The position numbers were made by a program, and so were the translations under genes. This document shows positions 24,101 through 33,648 of a stretch of DNA of 64,000 bases, in pieces. This stretch comes from Setoptus koraiensis (Eukaryota > Arthropoda), in assembly GCA_048013815.1 (NCBI GenBank), contig CM106586.1:23064001-23128000 (forward strand). The letters are read 5' to 3'. The notes under the pieces were generated by a model. The model was not told the origin of the DNA, searched no databases, and worked only from the letters and a program-made list of their open reading frames with translations. Within the stretch, counting starts at the first letter, position 1; each line of letters starts with the position of its first letter.

Positions 24101-27100
24101 TAAGTGAGTGCAAGAGAATATCGACAAGTACAATAGATTGTCGGCTCGATAATATATCGCGTGCGATTGGGGGCTCGCGCGAAATCGGCCCAAATATTCG
24201 GCTAATTGAGATTATTCGCTTGCAATATGACTCGAGATTACGGTTACGACAATGATGGTTGCAATTGATTTTTGGTGCAAACAGCCGCATTTCGATAACA
24301 TCTGATACGATCGATGATCTACCGAATCAGTGCTGCTGATTCAGTAGTACTGATCCGTGCATGTCCGCCCGCGTTCGGTTGCCGGATTCGTCGTCGGCCC
24401 AACGCTATGTCGGCCAGGCGACATGAGCACTCGCTGGCGGAAGTCGGCAATCGGGCTGAGCGGGCACTCGAGCACTCAGCCTGAGTGACTCAGGCGGCCA
24501 ACCGGGCGGCCACTCAGGCGGCCACGGGATGCACACGGAATGGGCACGAAATGGGCACGGAATGAGCACGGAATGGGCACGGTGACACCGGGCGAACCGG
24601 ACCCGTGAGCCGCTCACGGCGAGCGTCGGCCAGTGGTCAAGTGCACTCAGTTGTGGCTCGCGATTATCAGTTTAGCGTGGCCAGCCCGTGCCATTTGGGT
24701 CATCATCGGCTGTCGCTGTTGTTGCTGTTGTTGTTGTTGTTGTTGTCAACTGACGGCCGATGAGCGACGACTTGCAAAGGACGCGGTGAGACGGGCCGGT
24801 CCTGTGTGAGACGAAACGAAACGAGGCGAGATGAGATGAGACGAGACGAAAGCGCAAGACGGACGGGCAAGCGAGAGTGAGAGCGGGGTGCACACAACGT
24901 TGATGTGCAACGTTTCACAATGTCCGGTTGACCAGTCGGCCGTCACACCGCCACCGGCGGCATAAGTTATAACGCAGCCAAAGGTGTAACAACAGAAGCC
25001 AGCGCCAAGACAATACAAACAATGGCGACTCACATTACGTCATTGTTGGCCGTCGTTGTTGTCGAGTTGCCCAATCGACAGCAGCGACACCGACAACAAC
25101 GACAACAGCAACAGCAACAACAACAACAACGACAACAACAACATCTCTTTAATAGTTTTCTCACATTGTTGTCGCTGCTGTTGGTGTTGTCGAGTAGCAA
25201 ATGGCCAACAACAACCGGCAACAACCAGCAACATCCACTGATATTGCCGGTCACTGCAAGCCGCTTGCCGACGTCACTCCCGTTTAATGGGGGCGCTTAA
25301 CAGTGAAAACAACAACAAGTGGACAGCGGAACACGGCAGCGGCAGCAACAACAACAACAACAACAACAGCAACAACAACAACAACGGCGGCAACAGCGAC
25401 AGGTAAACAAACTTGTTAGCTTGTAACAAGCCACTGGCGTGCCTTTCGAGAGCTGCCCAATTTGTTGCGGCCGGCGCTGGCTTCTGGCGAGCTTGTTGCC
25501 GGCAGCTTCGTGGCCAGCAAACAGCCAGCGCTCGGCGAATATCCGCGCGGCCGTTCAGCATGGAGACATCAAATAAAATCGAATGGCTCCGCTCGAGAAT
25601 GCCCTTTCAAAACTTTATTTTGCGTACTTTGCGTATCTTGCGCATTTCGCGCATTTTGCCGAGAAACTCGCCAATTGCCCAGAGCGAACGCAAGCCTTGT
25701 GTCACAAGGGCTCTTTATGGGCCGACTTTGCGAGCACTCGCCGAACGCTCGCCGAACGCTCGCCAGAGATTCGCTGGCTTCGCTGGCTTCGAGCGTCCGA
25801 GTTGGAAGCTCGACGATAATTCCTGTTGCTGGCCGGCGCCAGCAAGCGCAAGTGGCCGCCACTGGCGAGTGGCCGCTGCCGGTGAGCTGCCGGCGAGACT
25901 TTTCTCGGAAACTTCTCGCCAGCTCGCCAGCTCGCCGTCTGCGAACGGTGCCTCTCGAGGGCCGCTCGATCCATCATCGCGAATTGCGATCCGGAGATGC
26001 GGCGATCACCGGCCTGCCGTGACTTATTCTCCGGCCCGAACAAGCGCGGATAAATGGCGCCACAATGTGCAGTCTGTGCCGGCCGGACGGCGCTCGGTCG
26101 GGCATTGTGTGTCAGGGTCTGCGCCGGCTTGCCAGTCGGCCAGATTAGCCCGCTCTGGCCGGCACGCCAATGCCCGAGCGAGCCAATGCCCGAGCGAGCC
26201 AATGCCGGCAAACACTGCGCTGGACCGACGCTCTGTCGGGAGCTCAAGAGGAAGTTGTTGCATTGTGTATACAATCGAGTTATTAGTTATCCATCACTCG
26301 TTTATTCAGCGCTATCGAGCCGCAAACTAGAAATATTATTTTTCTCTTTTGCTGCCTTTTCTCTGTTGCTGGTGCCGTGGCGGCCATTGCCGGATTCCTC
26401 TCTCTGCCGGCTTCTCTGCTGGCTTCTCTGCCGGCTTCTCTGCCGGCTTCTCTGCCGGCTTCTCTCTGTTGGCTTCTCTCGCTCGCTAACGGTCTCGTAT
26501 TGGCGTTATTGCGCGCCAAAAACTCTGAGCCGAGCGTCGAGCGTCGATTGAAGCGACCGGCAGCGGCTCACACTGTAACGGTTGCAGTGCAACGGTTAGC
26601 GTGTAACGGGCAAGCGACAAGCGGCAAGACGGGCGACGGGACAGACGGGCGAGCGGCAAGACGGGCGAGCGGAGAGAAGAGAGACGGGCGAGCGCAGAAA
26701 GCAGAAAGGAGAAAGGAGAGACGATGCAAAGAGAGAGGAGATGCAAAGCGAAGATGTAGTGGAGTGATAAAACAATAACAACGCCAGCACAACCAGCCAA
26801 GAGCAAACAATGGCGAGCTTGGCGCTGCCGACGATCGGCTAGACAAAACCGAGATTTCAACTCATTTGCATGAAGTTGTCAATGATTTATGAATAATTTG
26901 CGCTGCCCTTAGACCATGACACACTTTACACCGTTGGCGTGCCTGTCGCTTGTCAGCCGACAACGACAACAACGACAGCGACAGCGACGACGACGCCAAC
27001 AACAACAACGACGCCAACAACAACAACGACGGCAACAACAACAACGACGGCGGACACTTCGCTTCCACACTCCATCGGCCGTCTCACAACAGACACCGAC

Positions 27101-30100
27101 GGCAACAACAACAACGGCAACAACAACAACGGCAACAACCACGACGCCAGCACTAATGGCCATTGTTTTAATTTGCCAATCGGCAACAGTGGCCAATCGG
27201 CATATTTCCTGTGCCGGTTGTGGCGGCTGAGACGGGCCTGAGACGAGCTTGCGACGAGCCTGAGACGAGCCTGAGACGAGCTCGAGACGAGCGGAACGCT
27301 CATCATTTGGGTGACCCTGATCCGCTGACACAACAGTGGGCCATCAGTCAGTTTGGGCGCATCGGCCGGCCGGCCCGCGGTTCCGTCTGAGATTCCGTGC
27401 TCAACTCGCCAGAGATTTCAGAGATTCCGCGCCCGGCTCGCCAGAGATTTCAGATAACAATAAATAAGCAACAAATAATATCGCACAGGTAATATCACAC
27501 AGGTAATATAGCCAGTGATGCACTGGCCATTCGTGCCAATTGGCACGGATTCGTTGCCGGCTGGCTGGACTGTTGAGCGTGCCGAGGGTGCCATTAGCGA
27601 GCCGCTGAGCCAACATGCCAGCGTAACCTCGACAGAGAGAGATAAATCAAAGTTAATCAACGACGGCGACTTAATTAAGCGCAAGCCGAATCAATCAAGC
27701 TAATCTGCTTGATTAAGTTCTTTCTCGATTATACTGTCTGGCTAATAACAATTATTGTTTGTCTTGTGTTGTGTGGCTTTCATTTGTGTCAAGCTGTTGT
27801 TGTCAGAGTTTTCAGTGTGTCGCACAACAAGCGACTATTGGCAATTATTTACCCATTAATCATTTGAGATTCGTCGCCGTGGCAATGGAAATTGCAACTG
27901 GCAACAGACTTGTTTTGTTTTATTATCGCAACCGCAATAACAGCCAGCCAGGTAACAAACAAATAACAACACAATGAATGAACGAGCGTCTTGTTATTTG
28001 TGTCAGCTGACACGCTTGTGACATGGGTGCAACAGTCGTCTAGTGGCCCGACGACAATTATGATGAGCCCATGGAAGCTATTTGCCCGTTTCCAATCATC
28101 CGCGGCGATTATCCGGCGGCGTAAATGTCGCCAGCATCGGCTCGGCGCGCCGGCAAGCGTCGCAACGCGTCGCGACGCGTCGGAAACCCTCGGAAACCGT
28201 CGGAAAACGCCGCAAACCGTCGGAAAACGCCGGAAAATGTCGGAAAACGCCGGAAAATGTCGGAAGGGATCGGGCCATGTGCGAAAAATGCGAAAAATGT
28301 GGAAAAAGCGTCGGAGAAGCGCTGCAAATTGGGCGACCGGCGCGCCTCGATGCTGGCAAAGTCAGGCGAAATTCAAATATTTATTTATTATTTGATACGT
28401 CGGATCATTACTGGCTGTGCGAGACGGTGTGCGCAACATTGTGTGCATACATAATGTGTATACGAGTGAGCCAAAGTTCACCTCAACTGGCTCGAGCCGG
28501 TCGCTAGTTAATTGCCGATGTCACAAGGCAGCCGACGCCAGCTAATGAGATTATTTATCGTACTTTGTTAATAAGGCAACATGAGCAGTCAATTTATGAC
28601 CAGATATTAATTAATAATATCTGCTGCTCGCAGTCTGTGACAGCACTCTGCCATCATTACTCTGCGATCATGACTGTACGACAGTGTCATACAGTCACTG
28701 TCGACAATGGCATCCTCGTTTCATTCATTTGGGCTCGTTGCAACAACAAGTGTGCTCAAGTTTGTTCGAGACACAACGAGCGAAAGTCTGTTTTTATTTT
28801 TATATTTGTTTGCATTTGCATTCATGTCGCTGCACACAGTGACACTGCTTTTATATATGCAACTGCTAATTATATATTGAAAGCCGCACCAAAGTCGGCG
28901 ATATCAACGATTGAATTCATTCAACAGCAACAGCAACAACGACAGCAGCAGCAGCAACAACAACCGGTAAATCACCGCCTCAATGTCGCGCAATTTATAG
29001 TCTGGCGTTTATTACAATTTCACAATTTAAATTTACATTATGCCACCAGCTCACAGTAGTGAGACTCACTCACTGACACTGGCGAAAAAACCCAAATACG
29101 CACGCAATTGTCACGTTGGTTGCTGTCACAACTGGGCTGGCTGAACGAGCTGGCCGCTCGTTATGCGCGATTTGGATAATCCAAATTGATTGCCCAAATC
29201 AGGCACTCGCACTGATTGACTCGCAACTTGATTGTCGATGGCGCACAATCACTGCCACACAATCGCTGCCACACAATCGCAAGCCAGTGATGAATGGCTG
29301 AATCTGTCCAATTGTCGCGAGCTGTCTGCCGCGCTCGCCTAATCAATTAATCATCGTCATCATCTCTTTACATCATCATCGATTTTGCCTGATTCCGCCT
29401 GATTTTTATTTGACAAGTTTCGACATTTCGACATTCGCCCATCGCGCAAATCTTACGCAATGCGTCTGTTAGATGTCGCAACGCCATCATGATGGCAACA
29501 GCAAATTCACGCTCGTCGACCTCCGGGCCCCAGAGTCTGGGGCCAAAGGGGGCCAAACGCGCGCGTTTAAATGACGCTGGACGCGATCCAAGTCGAGCGT
29601 GGCAACTCCGCGTGTGAATATTATATTCACACGCGGATACTGCCGCATTTAGTCGTAATAATCGTGCGCGGATAATCCATGCATGATGACGACATACAGG
29701 CTCGTTGATCACAGTCGGCGATATATTACAACTGCTATATTATAACTGCAGATGTGTGGGCAGCAATTGCCACAATTGCTATAATTGCTCGATATAATTA
29801 TTTCATCACAATCACAATCACTATTAATCAATCAACTAGAATTATTGTTCGAATTATACGCCAGCGCGTCGACTTACCCTTGGACCAAGAGTTGAAAATG
29901 ACATAGAGGGCCTCTTTTATGGAATATGTCTTGATTGAGCGCGATCCGGCCAATTTTGTCGAGATCTTGAAGCGCCAAATACCAATAGCGATATTGGCTG
30001 GTATGTTGATCTGTATAGTGAGAACGTTGCCGTCTGCCCTGAGAACCTTGGCGTCCCATTTGGTGCTGTCGCGTGTGTAGTCTCGATCGTTTGTTATGGG

Positions 30101-31005
30101 CAAATAAATAAGCGTGCCTTTGCCTACTTGGGGTCTGGGGCCTGATTGGGGCCACGACGCGGACGGATAAACGGTAAACGAATAGAGGGATAAACGGATA
30201 ACGGTGATTAGTGACGAGAAGAGCGCGCGGATGCCGTGCGAACGAGGATATTTCAATAACATGTTTGAATAATATATTCAAATAATATATTCTAGTTAAT
30301 TGTCAAGTGTGTAAACTCACCGAAACTGAATTCGAGCCGAATCTTGTCGGTGTTTCGCTGGTAGTTATTTCTTAGATGGATGACCACGGTCATAGGATCG
30401 CCGCGACGCAACACTAGGGCAGGTCCAGTAGGATTGAGCGGATTCACTCTATCAATCATTTCGTACAATTGCGTATGATGAGCTTGTGAATTGTCCCTAA
30501 TACGCATATCCACATGGACAACCTCGTTAGTTTCTATATTTGCCACAATGGAAGAGTCTAGCGCCGATGCCGAGGCCGCATATCTGGTGGGATTTGCGGC
30601 GCCTTGCGCGTTGGCGGGATATTCCTTGCGGAGCCTCGGATAGCGAGGATATTGATAGGGCACGCGGTAGGCATCCGCTTGTAAGAATAAATTGCCAAAA
30701 TTGAATTTGAATCTACTATCTTGTTGTATGTGATTATCGTTATTATTATTGTGATTATTATTATTGTCTGTGCGATCTAAATGATCTGAATGATCTAAAT
30801 GATCTAAATGATCTATGTGGTTGTTGTGATTATTGTGATGGCTATGATGGCTATAATGGCGATGATTAGTGATGATGTGATGGTGATTATGACGCTGATG
30901 ATTAGTATTTCTGTGTTGTGAGTTGAATATAGTCGCTAGTATCACTATTAGTATGGAGGTCTTGAGGAGCACCGCTTCCAAGAGCAGCGCATTCACTTTG
31001 GTCAT
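7003..31005 (-). CDS. Tg: Transglutaminase, annulin/hemocyte type (5 exons, 3' end missing)
   Basis: Calcium-dependent protein-glutamine gamma-glutamyltransferase, the enzyme that cross-links proteins by Gln-Lys isopeptide bonds in clotting, cuticle and wound repair. Exons on the minus strand: 30321-31005, 29878-30141, 23707-23825, 7745-8129, 7003-7315. Every junction has GT..AG ends and matching phase; for example a terminal G of exon 2 plus AC of exon 3 gives the Asp of SKDDAVYL. The 588 residues seen hold a hydrophobic N-terminus (about 4-30), a His/Asn/Asp-rich stretch (about 31-95), the transglutaminase N domain (about 130-318) and the catalytic core. Catalytic residues are visible: Cys442 in GQCWVFAGV, His501 in WNFHVW, Asp524 in AVDATPQE. 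The last exon seen ends in phase 2, so the two C-terminal beta-barrels (roughly 170-200 residues) must lie in exons further left or outside the window. The 15.6-kb third intron contains a complete gene on the other strand. Confidence 0.93.
7620..7738. repeat. TTGGGCACTTGTTGTTGTC tandem in transglutaminase intron 4
   Basis: Four to five imperfect copies of about 25-30 bp that run up to within a few bases of the exon 4 donor site. Confidence 0.75.
7745..8129 (-). CDS. Tg: Transglutaminase exon 4: catalytic cysteine
   Basis: Begins FHEAVLPAVMFMLDK directly after GCGCAG and ends FFSE-A before GTAAGT (phase 1). It carries the active-site motif FGQCWVFAGV, and the preceding WSGNYGDGLAPWQWTGS matches the conserved core. 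Confidence 0.94.
8586..8640. repeat. 12-bp tandem TTGTAGCTCGGT
   Basis: Five copies with minor variants. Confidence 0.88.
9034..9187. repeat. 12-bp tandem TGCTGTCGGTTG
   Basis: About twelve near-identical copies (TTG/CTG variants), the densest array of the left half. Confidence 0.9.
9376..9421. repeat. 18-bp inverted repeat, one mismatch
   Basis: GTTGTTGTAAACTATCCA at 9376-9393 against TGGATAGTTTGCAACAAC at 9404-9421, with a 10-base loop. Confidence 0.9.
9597..9656. repeat. CAA/CAG/CGA triplet run
   Basis: About 60 bases of CAACAG and CGACAA units, ending in ACAACAGGTGA. Confidence 0.85.
10090..10212. repeat. 18-bp tandem GATACTGTCGTGAATAGC
   Basis: About seven copies. The 18-bp period keeps frame, so all three plus frames and the minus frames stay open or repeat, which explains the long false open frames here. 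Confidence 0.9.
10710..10741. repeat. GT dinucleotide run
   Basis: About 15 GT units; smaller CA runs lie at 10402-10420. Confidence 0.88.
11219..11396. repeat. Long CAG-CAA hexamer tract
   Basis: About 175 bases of nearly pure CAACAG units. On the plus strand it would read poly-Gln or poly-Thr/Ala, but there is no sign of a surrounding gene. It lies in transglutaminase intron 3. Confidence 0.93.
11757..11910. repeat. TTCG/TTCT-rich tandem tract
   Basis: Pyrimidine-rich mixture of GTTTTCGCTGTTT and TCGTTCGTTCCTTTTC copies. Confidence 0.8.
12134..12182. repeat. CA dinucleotide run
   Basis: About 24 uninterrupted CA units. Confidence 0.93.
12788..12870. repeat. ACTGTGACGCAA and GAACTGTAC tandems
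   Basis: Three copies of a 13-bp unit followed by three copies of a 10-bp unit that shares the ACTGT core. Confidence 0.8.
13381..13472. repeat. Two adjoining tandems
   Basis: GTTGGCGCTA (10 bp) four times, then GGCTCGCTATGTGCCAC (17 bp) two to three times. The two units share GGCG and GCTAT words. Confidence 0.88.
13971..13990. repeat. Perfect 20-bp palindrome
   Basis: ACTTTGCTGGCCAGCAAAGT is its own complement; about 100 bases upstream of the NALF start codon. Confidence 0.92.
14087..14797 (+). CDS. NALF1: NALF exon 1
   Basis: 237 codons from ATG 14087 to ...TCQDCK, ending at AAG before GTGAGC, phase 0. It contains the signal peptide, the Asn/Gln-rich linker and the first half of the Cys-rich domain. 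The following intron is 2785 bp. Confidence 0.9.
14087..18957 (+). CDS. NALF1: NALCN channel auxiliary factor, NLF-1/FAM155 family (3 exons)
   Basis: Homologue of NLF-1/FAM155, an ER-luminal/extracellular cysteine-rich subunit needed for folding and surface delivery of the NALCN sodium leak channel that sets neuronal resting potential. Exons 14087-14797, 17583-17748 and 17948-18957 join in frame (phases 0 and 1) to 628 residues. Residues 1-28 look like a signal peptide. An Asn/Gln/Asp-rich linker follows. The Cys-rich domain (about 140-395) contains YNCQNGYSVKWTCQDCK, KAYKDWLCAINLPYY and PCISFCERVEQRCPYL followed by a YGGQPVFIC motif, the family hallmarks. The C-terminal 230 residues are Ser/Thr/Gln-rich low complexity with no clear membrane segment. 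The whole gene sits in intron 3 of the transglutaminase gene on the opposite strand. An AATAAA lies at 19019-19024. The exon 3 acceptor is the least certain part. Confidence 0.9.
15300..15390. repeat. Roughly 28-bp GC-rich tandem, three copies
   Basis: GTCAGCGGTCGGTCCGCTGT-type units with GCCC spacers inside NALF intron 1. Confidence 0.82.
16405..16444. repeat. Perfect 12-bp inverted repeat
   Basis: CGCTATCAACTG at 16405-16416 and CAGTTGATAGCG at 16433-16444; further TGATAGCGGC copies follow directly. Confidence 0.88.
16756..16852. repeat. CATATTCACG-type tandem
   Basis: About six 10-13 bp units (CGCATATTCA, CGCAAATTCA, CACATATCCA) related to the array at 5661-5808. Confidence 0.82.
17326..17355. 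repeat. CAA triplet run
   Basis: About nine CAA units in NALF intron 1. Confidence 0.88.
17583..17748 (+). CDS. NALF1: NALF exon 2
   Basis: Starts after AAGCAG with KAYKDWLCAINLPYY and ends at FICR plus G before GTGAGT. Five cysteines lie in the family spacing. The acceptor has a poor pyrimidine tract but the frame and homology fix it. Confidence 0.9.
17948..18957 (+). CDS. NALF1: NALF exon 3 and stop
   Basis: G of exon 2 plus AC gives Asp, then PNIPFVPSITP and RCYELCHLSDNETEL. Late cysteines (NDCPH, YNRCQW) complete the Cys-rich domain; the rest is a Gln/Thr/Ser-rich tail ending HDYSIN. The presumed acceptor ACGACAG follows a CAA-repeat tract instead of pyrimidines, so an alternative acceptor a little upstream is possible. 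Confidence 0.8.
19019..19024 (+). terminator. Polyadenylation signal of the NALF gene
   Basis: AATAAA 61 bases after the TGA stop of the NALF reading frame, in an AT-rich 3' UTR. Confidence 0.6.
19190..19308. repeat. CTGTCAGAGAGACCGTTGGG tandem
   Basis: Five imperfect copies of about 22-25 bp just past the NALF polyadenylation signal. Confidence 0.82.
19527..19592. repeat. 16-17 bp tandem CTTTCGGTTGGACAAA
   Basis: Four copies with one or two changes each. Confidence 0.9.
19772..19832. repeat. GGCT and GGCC tetramer runs
   Basis: CTGG x5 then, after a short gap, CCGG x5. A second CCGG run lies at about 20662-20684. Confidence 0.88.
19861..19869 (+). promoter_or_regulatory. TATAAATAG word
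   Basis: A good TATA-box match but with no gene identified downstream. The same word occurs at 21924-21932. Confidence 0.2.
20582..20609. repeat. Perfect 28-bp palindrome, no loop
   Basis: TATTTATATCCACG at 20582-20595 followed directly by its exact complement at 20596-20609. Confidence 0.95.
20955..21010. repeat. CAACAG/CGACAA triplet run
   Basis: Triplet tract, with a second at 21172-21272 that contains an ordered CACCGACAACAA tandem. Confidence 0.85.
21402..21444. repeat. Perfect 15-bp inverted repeat
   Basis: TGTGACTTATGTAAC at 21402-21416 and its exact complement at 21430-21444, 13-base loop. Further CATAAGTCAC copies follow. Confidence 0.92.
21800..21908. repeat. TATTCACGG(A/G)CAG tandem
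   Basis: Six units of about 17 bp (GTATTCACGGACAGC type), the third array with a TATTCACG core. Confidence 0.85.
22865..22924. repeat. 8-bp tandem GTCTCGCT
   Basis: About seven copies with C/T variants. Confidence 0.9.
23028..23086. repeat. 18-bp tandem GAGCGACGACCAGCGACAC
   Basis: About three copies. Confidence 0.82.
23707..23825 (-). CDS. Tg: Transglutaminase exon 3: start of catalytic core
   Basis: A 119-bp exon between AACAG and GTGAGT. It codes DAVYLSSEDARKEYVLNDVG followed by KIYIGSHSKPRGRKWIYGQ, the classic stretch that opens the transglutaminase core. Phase 2 in and phase 0 out fit exons 2 and 4 exactly. It stands alone in more than 20 kb of non-coding DNA. Confidence 0.94.
24715..24752. 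repeat. TTG triplet run
   Basis: About twelve TTG/CTG units, followed at 24815-24880 by a GAGACGA/GAGATGA purine tandem. Confidence 0.82.
25078..25145. repeat. CAA/CGA/CAG triplet run
   Basis: Triplet tract; another at 25338-25402. Confidence 0.85.
26398..26482. repeat. 12-bp tandem CTTCTCTGCCGG
   Basis: About six copies, the middle ones identical. Confidence 0.9.
26955..27140. repeat. CAA/CGA triplet tract
   Basis: About 180 bases of CAACAACGACGC-type units broken once by unique sequence. Confidence 0.88.
27228..27298. repeat. 12-bp tandem GAGACGAGCCTG
   Basis: Five to six copies. Confidence 0.88.
28150..28268. repeat. 10-11 bp tandem CGTCGGAAAAC
   Basis: About ten units alternating CGTCGGAAAC, CGCCGGAAAA and TGTCGGAAAA. 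Confidence 0.88.
29607..29637. repeat. Perfect 14-bp inverted repeat, 3-base loop
   Basis: TCCGCGTGTGAATA at 29607-29620 and its exact complement at 29624-29637, about 240 bases left of transglutaminase exon 2. Confidence 0.93.
29878..30141 (-). CDS. Tg: Transglutaminase exon 2: N domain
   Basis: Starts after CAATCAG and completes the Gly of FSFGPRPQVGKGT, the usual F-x-F-G-x-x-P..KGT pattern of the transglutaminase N domain. It ends as VIFNSWSK-G before GTAAGTC in phase 1. The intron separating it from exon 1 is 179 bp. Confidence 0.92.
30321..31005 (-). CDS. Tg: Transglutaminase exon 1: start, hydrophobic leader, His-rich region, N domain start
   Basis: ATG at 31003-31005 opens 228 codons and ends as FSF-G before GTGAGT (phase 1). 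Residues 4-30 are strongly hydrophobic, signal-peptide or anchor like. They are followed by about 65 residues very rich in His, Asn and Asp, including short HLD/HSD repeats coded by a tandem at about 30775-30825. The N-domain begins about residue 130. Codons here are less GC-rich than in exons 3-5. Confidence 0.88.
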
Positions 31006-31823
31006 GGCTTTTCGATTGAATTGATTGATACAACTAATTGATAATTTTAATAATTAGCTGATAGTGTGCTGATTAGTGGCATGCACACTTGTTAACGCGC
31101 TTGATTGGTTTGCGATTGGATGTGTATATTTGTCGGATATTTGGATTGTGTTGGGTTGCGTTTGGGGTGTGTGATCGGGTGAGCTTGTTGGCTTTTTGGC
31201 ATTGATTGGGGCCGCTGTTGATCGCAAACGCTCAACTGTAAATTGATCGCTGGTGCCCGATCGCTTGGAGCGCACTTGTTGCTACTCTGCTGGCTTCACA
31301 CGGCGGGCCTCTCTGACACTGGCGAGCCCACTTGACACTGGCGGCCCAATGGAAACAGGACGGCCGACGGGTGGCTTCGAACGGCTTCGAATGGCTTCGA
31401 AACTGGCGATTCGCAATTCGCGAGGCAATCGGATTGAGTGGCGGGATTTGCGCAAACTCGATCAACTCGGGCAAACTCGATTGTGGGCTCAATTGATTCG
31501 GCTCAATCAGTATGTGTGTCAACTCAATAGTTGGGGACAGTAGCGACACAATCGATGGCTTCGGGGGCCTCGCTGCTGGCTCGCAAAGGGGCTCCAGGTG
31601 AGATGGCTAGTCTAATAGGAGGTAGCTGCTGGGTCGTTGTTGTGCACCAACGACAACCACACGGGCAAATAAAGTGTGCTGCTGCTGTTGCGGGCTTGCT
31701 GTTAAACTGTTGCCTACTAGGTGCTACTAGTTGTTGTGCGCTCTCTTTACCTGTGCGCGAGAATTAATATCTTATAACTAATTCTAATTCACCTGTAAAT
31801 TCACCTGTAATGTGTAACCAAGC

Positions 31824-31866
31824 GCACACACACACACACACACAGACACAGTTTGTTTGCGAGCTA

Positions 31867-31914
<48 letters not shown>
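31824..31914. repeat. CA run followed by TG run
   Basis: About 10 CA units (31824-31844), a short spacer, then over 20 TG units (31869-31914). Together they form a natural hairpin. Confidence 0.92.
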
Positions 31915-31916
<2 letters not shown>

Positions 31917-31978
31917 ATGTTTGGTGTGTTACTAGAGAACGAGTGTGCGCAAAATGTTGATCTTGAACTCTAACTATA

Positions 31979-32062
31979 ACTTCTTCTTTTTCTTTTTCTT
32001 CTACTTCTTCTTTTTCTTCTACTTCTGCTGCTTCTTCTGCTTCTTTATCTCTCTTCTTTTAT
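31979..32062. repeat. TTC/TTTC pyrimidine tract
   Basis: About 80 bases, nearly pure C and T, with a TTCTACTTCTTC period. Confidence 0.9.
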
Positions 32063-32232
32063 GCTTGTGTGATATTCTTTACGCTGATTCTGTTGCGTTT
32101 CGTGGAGCGAGCTGGCGCTGTTGTTGTTGTTGCTGTTGCTGTGGTTACAAATGCTGCTTTTGGTCGCTTGCTTGATTGTTGCTGTTGTTGCTGTTGCTGA
32201 TCAAAATTCATTTTCAATTCATTTATTTATTC

Positions 32233-32255
32233 CTGATGATGATCATCATCATCAG
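32233..32255. repeat. GAT/ATC palindrome
   Basis: CTGATGATGAT and ATCATCATCAG arms around one base; more GAT/ATC words continue to about 32320. Confidence 0.88.
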
Positions 32256-32734
32256 ATCATCACGATGATTGTCTGTGTGTCATCATCACCATGAGCAGAA
32301 TCATGATGACGATGATGACACATACAGGTAGTCAATTACAAACATAGATACACACACACACATATACAGGCAAGCAAGGCGGCGGGTTGGTCACATTCGT
32401 AGCAGTGTAGTAAGCAGCAATCTAAATGAAGAATCGCTCATAATAGCAACAAGTTGTTGTTGTTGTTGTCGTTGTTGTCGATGCTGTCGTTGTTGTCGGT
32501 GACTTGATTTAACTACTAACTATCTTACCTATTTAGCTTAACAGGTAGCGAGCGAACAGGCGAGACGATTGTTTGTCTCATTGAGTCTATTAGTGCTATC
32601 GATATTGCAGTGTTGTTGTTGCTGTTGTTGTTGCTGTAAAACAGTAGTATACAGTTATTTTATCAAGTTCGATCGATCTGTCTGTCTCGCGCGCTATTTC
32701 TTATTAATTAGATAGTTTATCTCGTGTAGACAAC

Positions 32735-33000
32735 GCACACACACACACACACACGCACACTCACACGTAGGCACGCACACACACACACACACACTCACCT
32801 GTAGGCACCTGTTCGAACGAGTGATCGGCGAACTCAATTCAATTCGATGGTACAAACAGACGGATAAAAGAACGCGAACGAAAGTGCAAAGAGCGAGAGT
32901 AAGAGAATAATAGATGCTAATTGTCGCCTTAATCTTTTTAGTCGGCGTATACACACCGTTTACGCGCACACACACACGCACGCACACACACACACACTGT
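32735..33000. repeat. Cluster of CA-rich microsatellites
   Basis: CA runs at about 32736-32758, 32772-32795 and 32965-33000, broken by CACGCACACTC words. Confidence 0.85.
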
Positions 33001-33577
33001 TCGACACACAAAGAAGCGACTCGGCTTCTCAAGACAGCGCACAGGTGACACACACACTCAACTGATGGGTTGAGTCAATTGTTGCATAGAGAGTCTCAGC
33101 ATATTTTACCTGCATTGCGTGCAACTCAATATCGCCCACTCACCTGGCCAACACACACACTCAGCATTTACAGGTGGCACAGGTGAGCAGGACAGGTGAG
33201 CACGCCCTCCCGTTAAGTAAAGGCCACTAAGGAGCACGAGTCAGACTCCACCTACGATTCAACTCTCGCTCGCTGTCTGCTTTCCTTCTTTTTTGCTCTC
33301 TTCGCTTTCTTTGCTTTCTTCGCCTTTGTCGTTGTTGGCTCGTCAGTTTGATTGGTCGCGTTCGACGGTTTGCGTGCGACATTAATCGATCGATTCAAAG
33401 CGATTCTATCGGCGATAATTAGAAATTAAATCATTAATCGAATATTCAAATCGTGTGCAGCGCTTGTTACGCAACACTTTGCTTTTGGCTGCGGGCGTTC
33501 GGCCACAATCGGCACCTCGGTGCGGCCTCACGACAACGTGTCACTGTTGTCTCTCTGGACACGTCGGGCCGGCGCGG

Positions 33578-33648
33578 GTATTCTCTCGTGAATATTCTCT
33601 CGTGAGTATTCTTTTGTGAATATTCTCTTATGAATATTCTCTCGTATG
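33578..33648. repeat. 13-14 bp tandem TATTCTCTCGTGAA
   Basis: Five copies; similar in shape to the TATTCACG arrays. Confidence 0.88.

Larger units (their letters stand above)
23826..29877. other. Transglutaminase intron 2
   Basis: Six kilobases without a recognisable exon; dominated by CAA/CGA triplet tracts, 12-bp tandems and purine-rich tandems. Open frames such as 25413-26330 plus are open on both strands at once and are rejected. Confidence 0.6.

Noticed and set aside
25413-26330. 305-codon plus-strand frame in transglutaminase intron 2
   Set aside because: Overlapping long frames exist on both strands. The translation is Arg/Ala/Ser-rich with repeats, typical of stop-poor GC-rich DNA.
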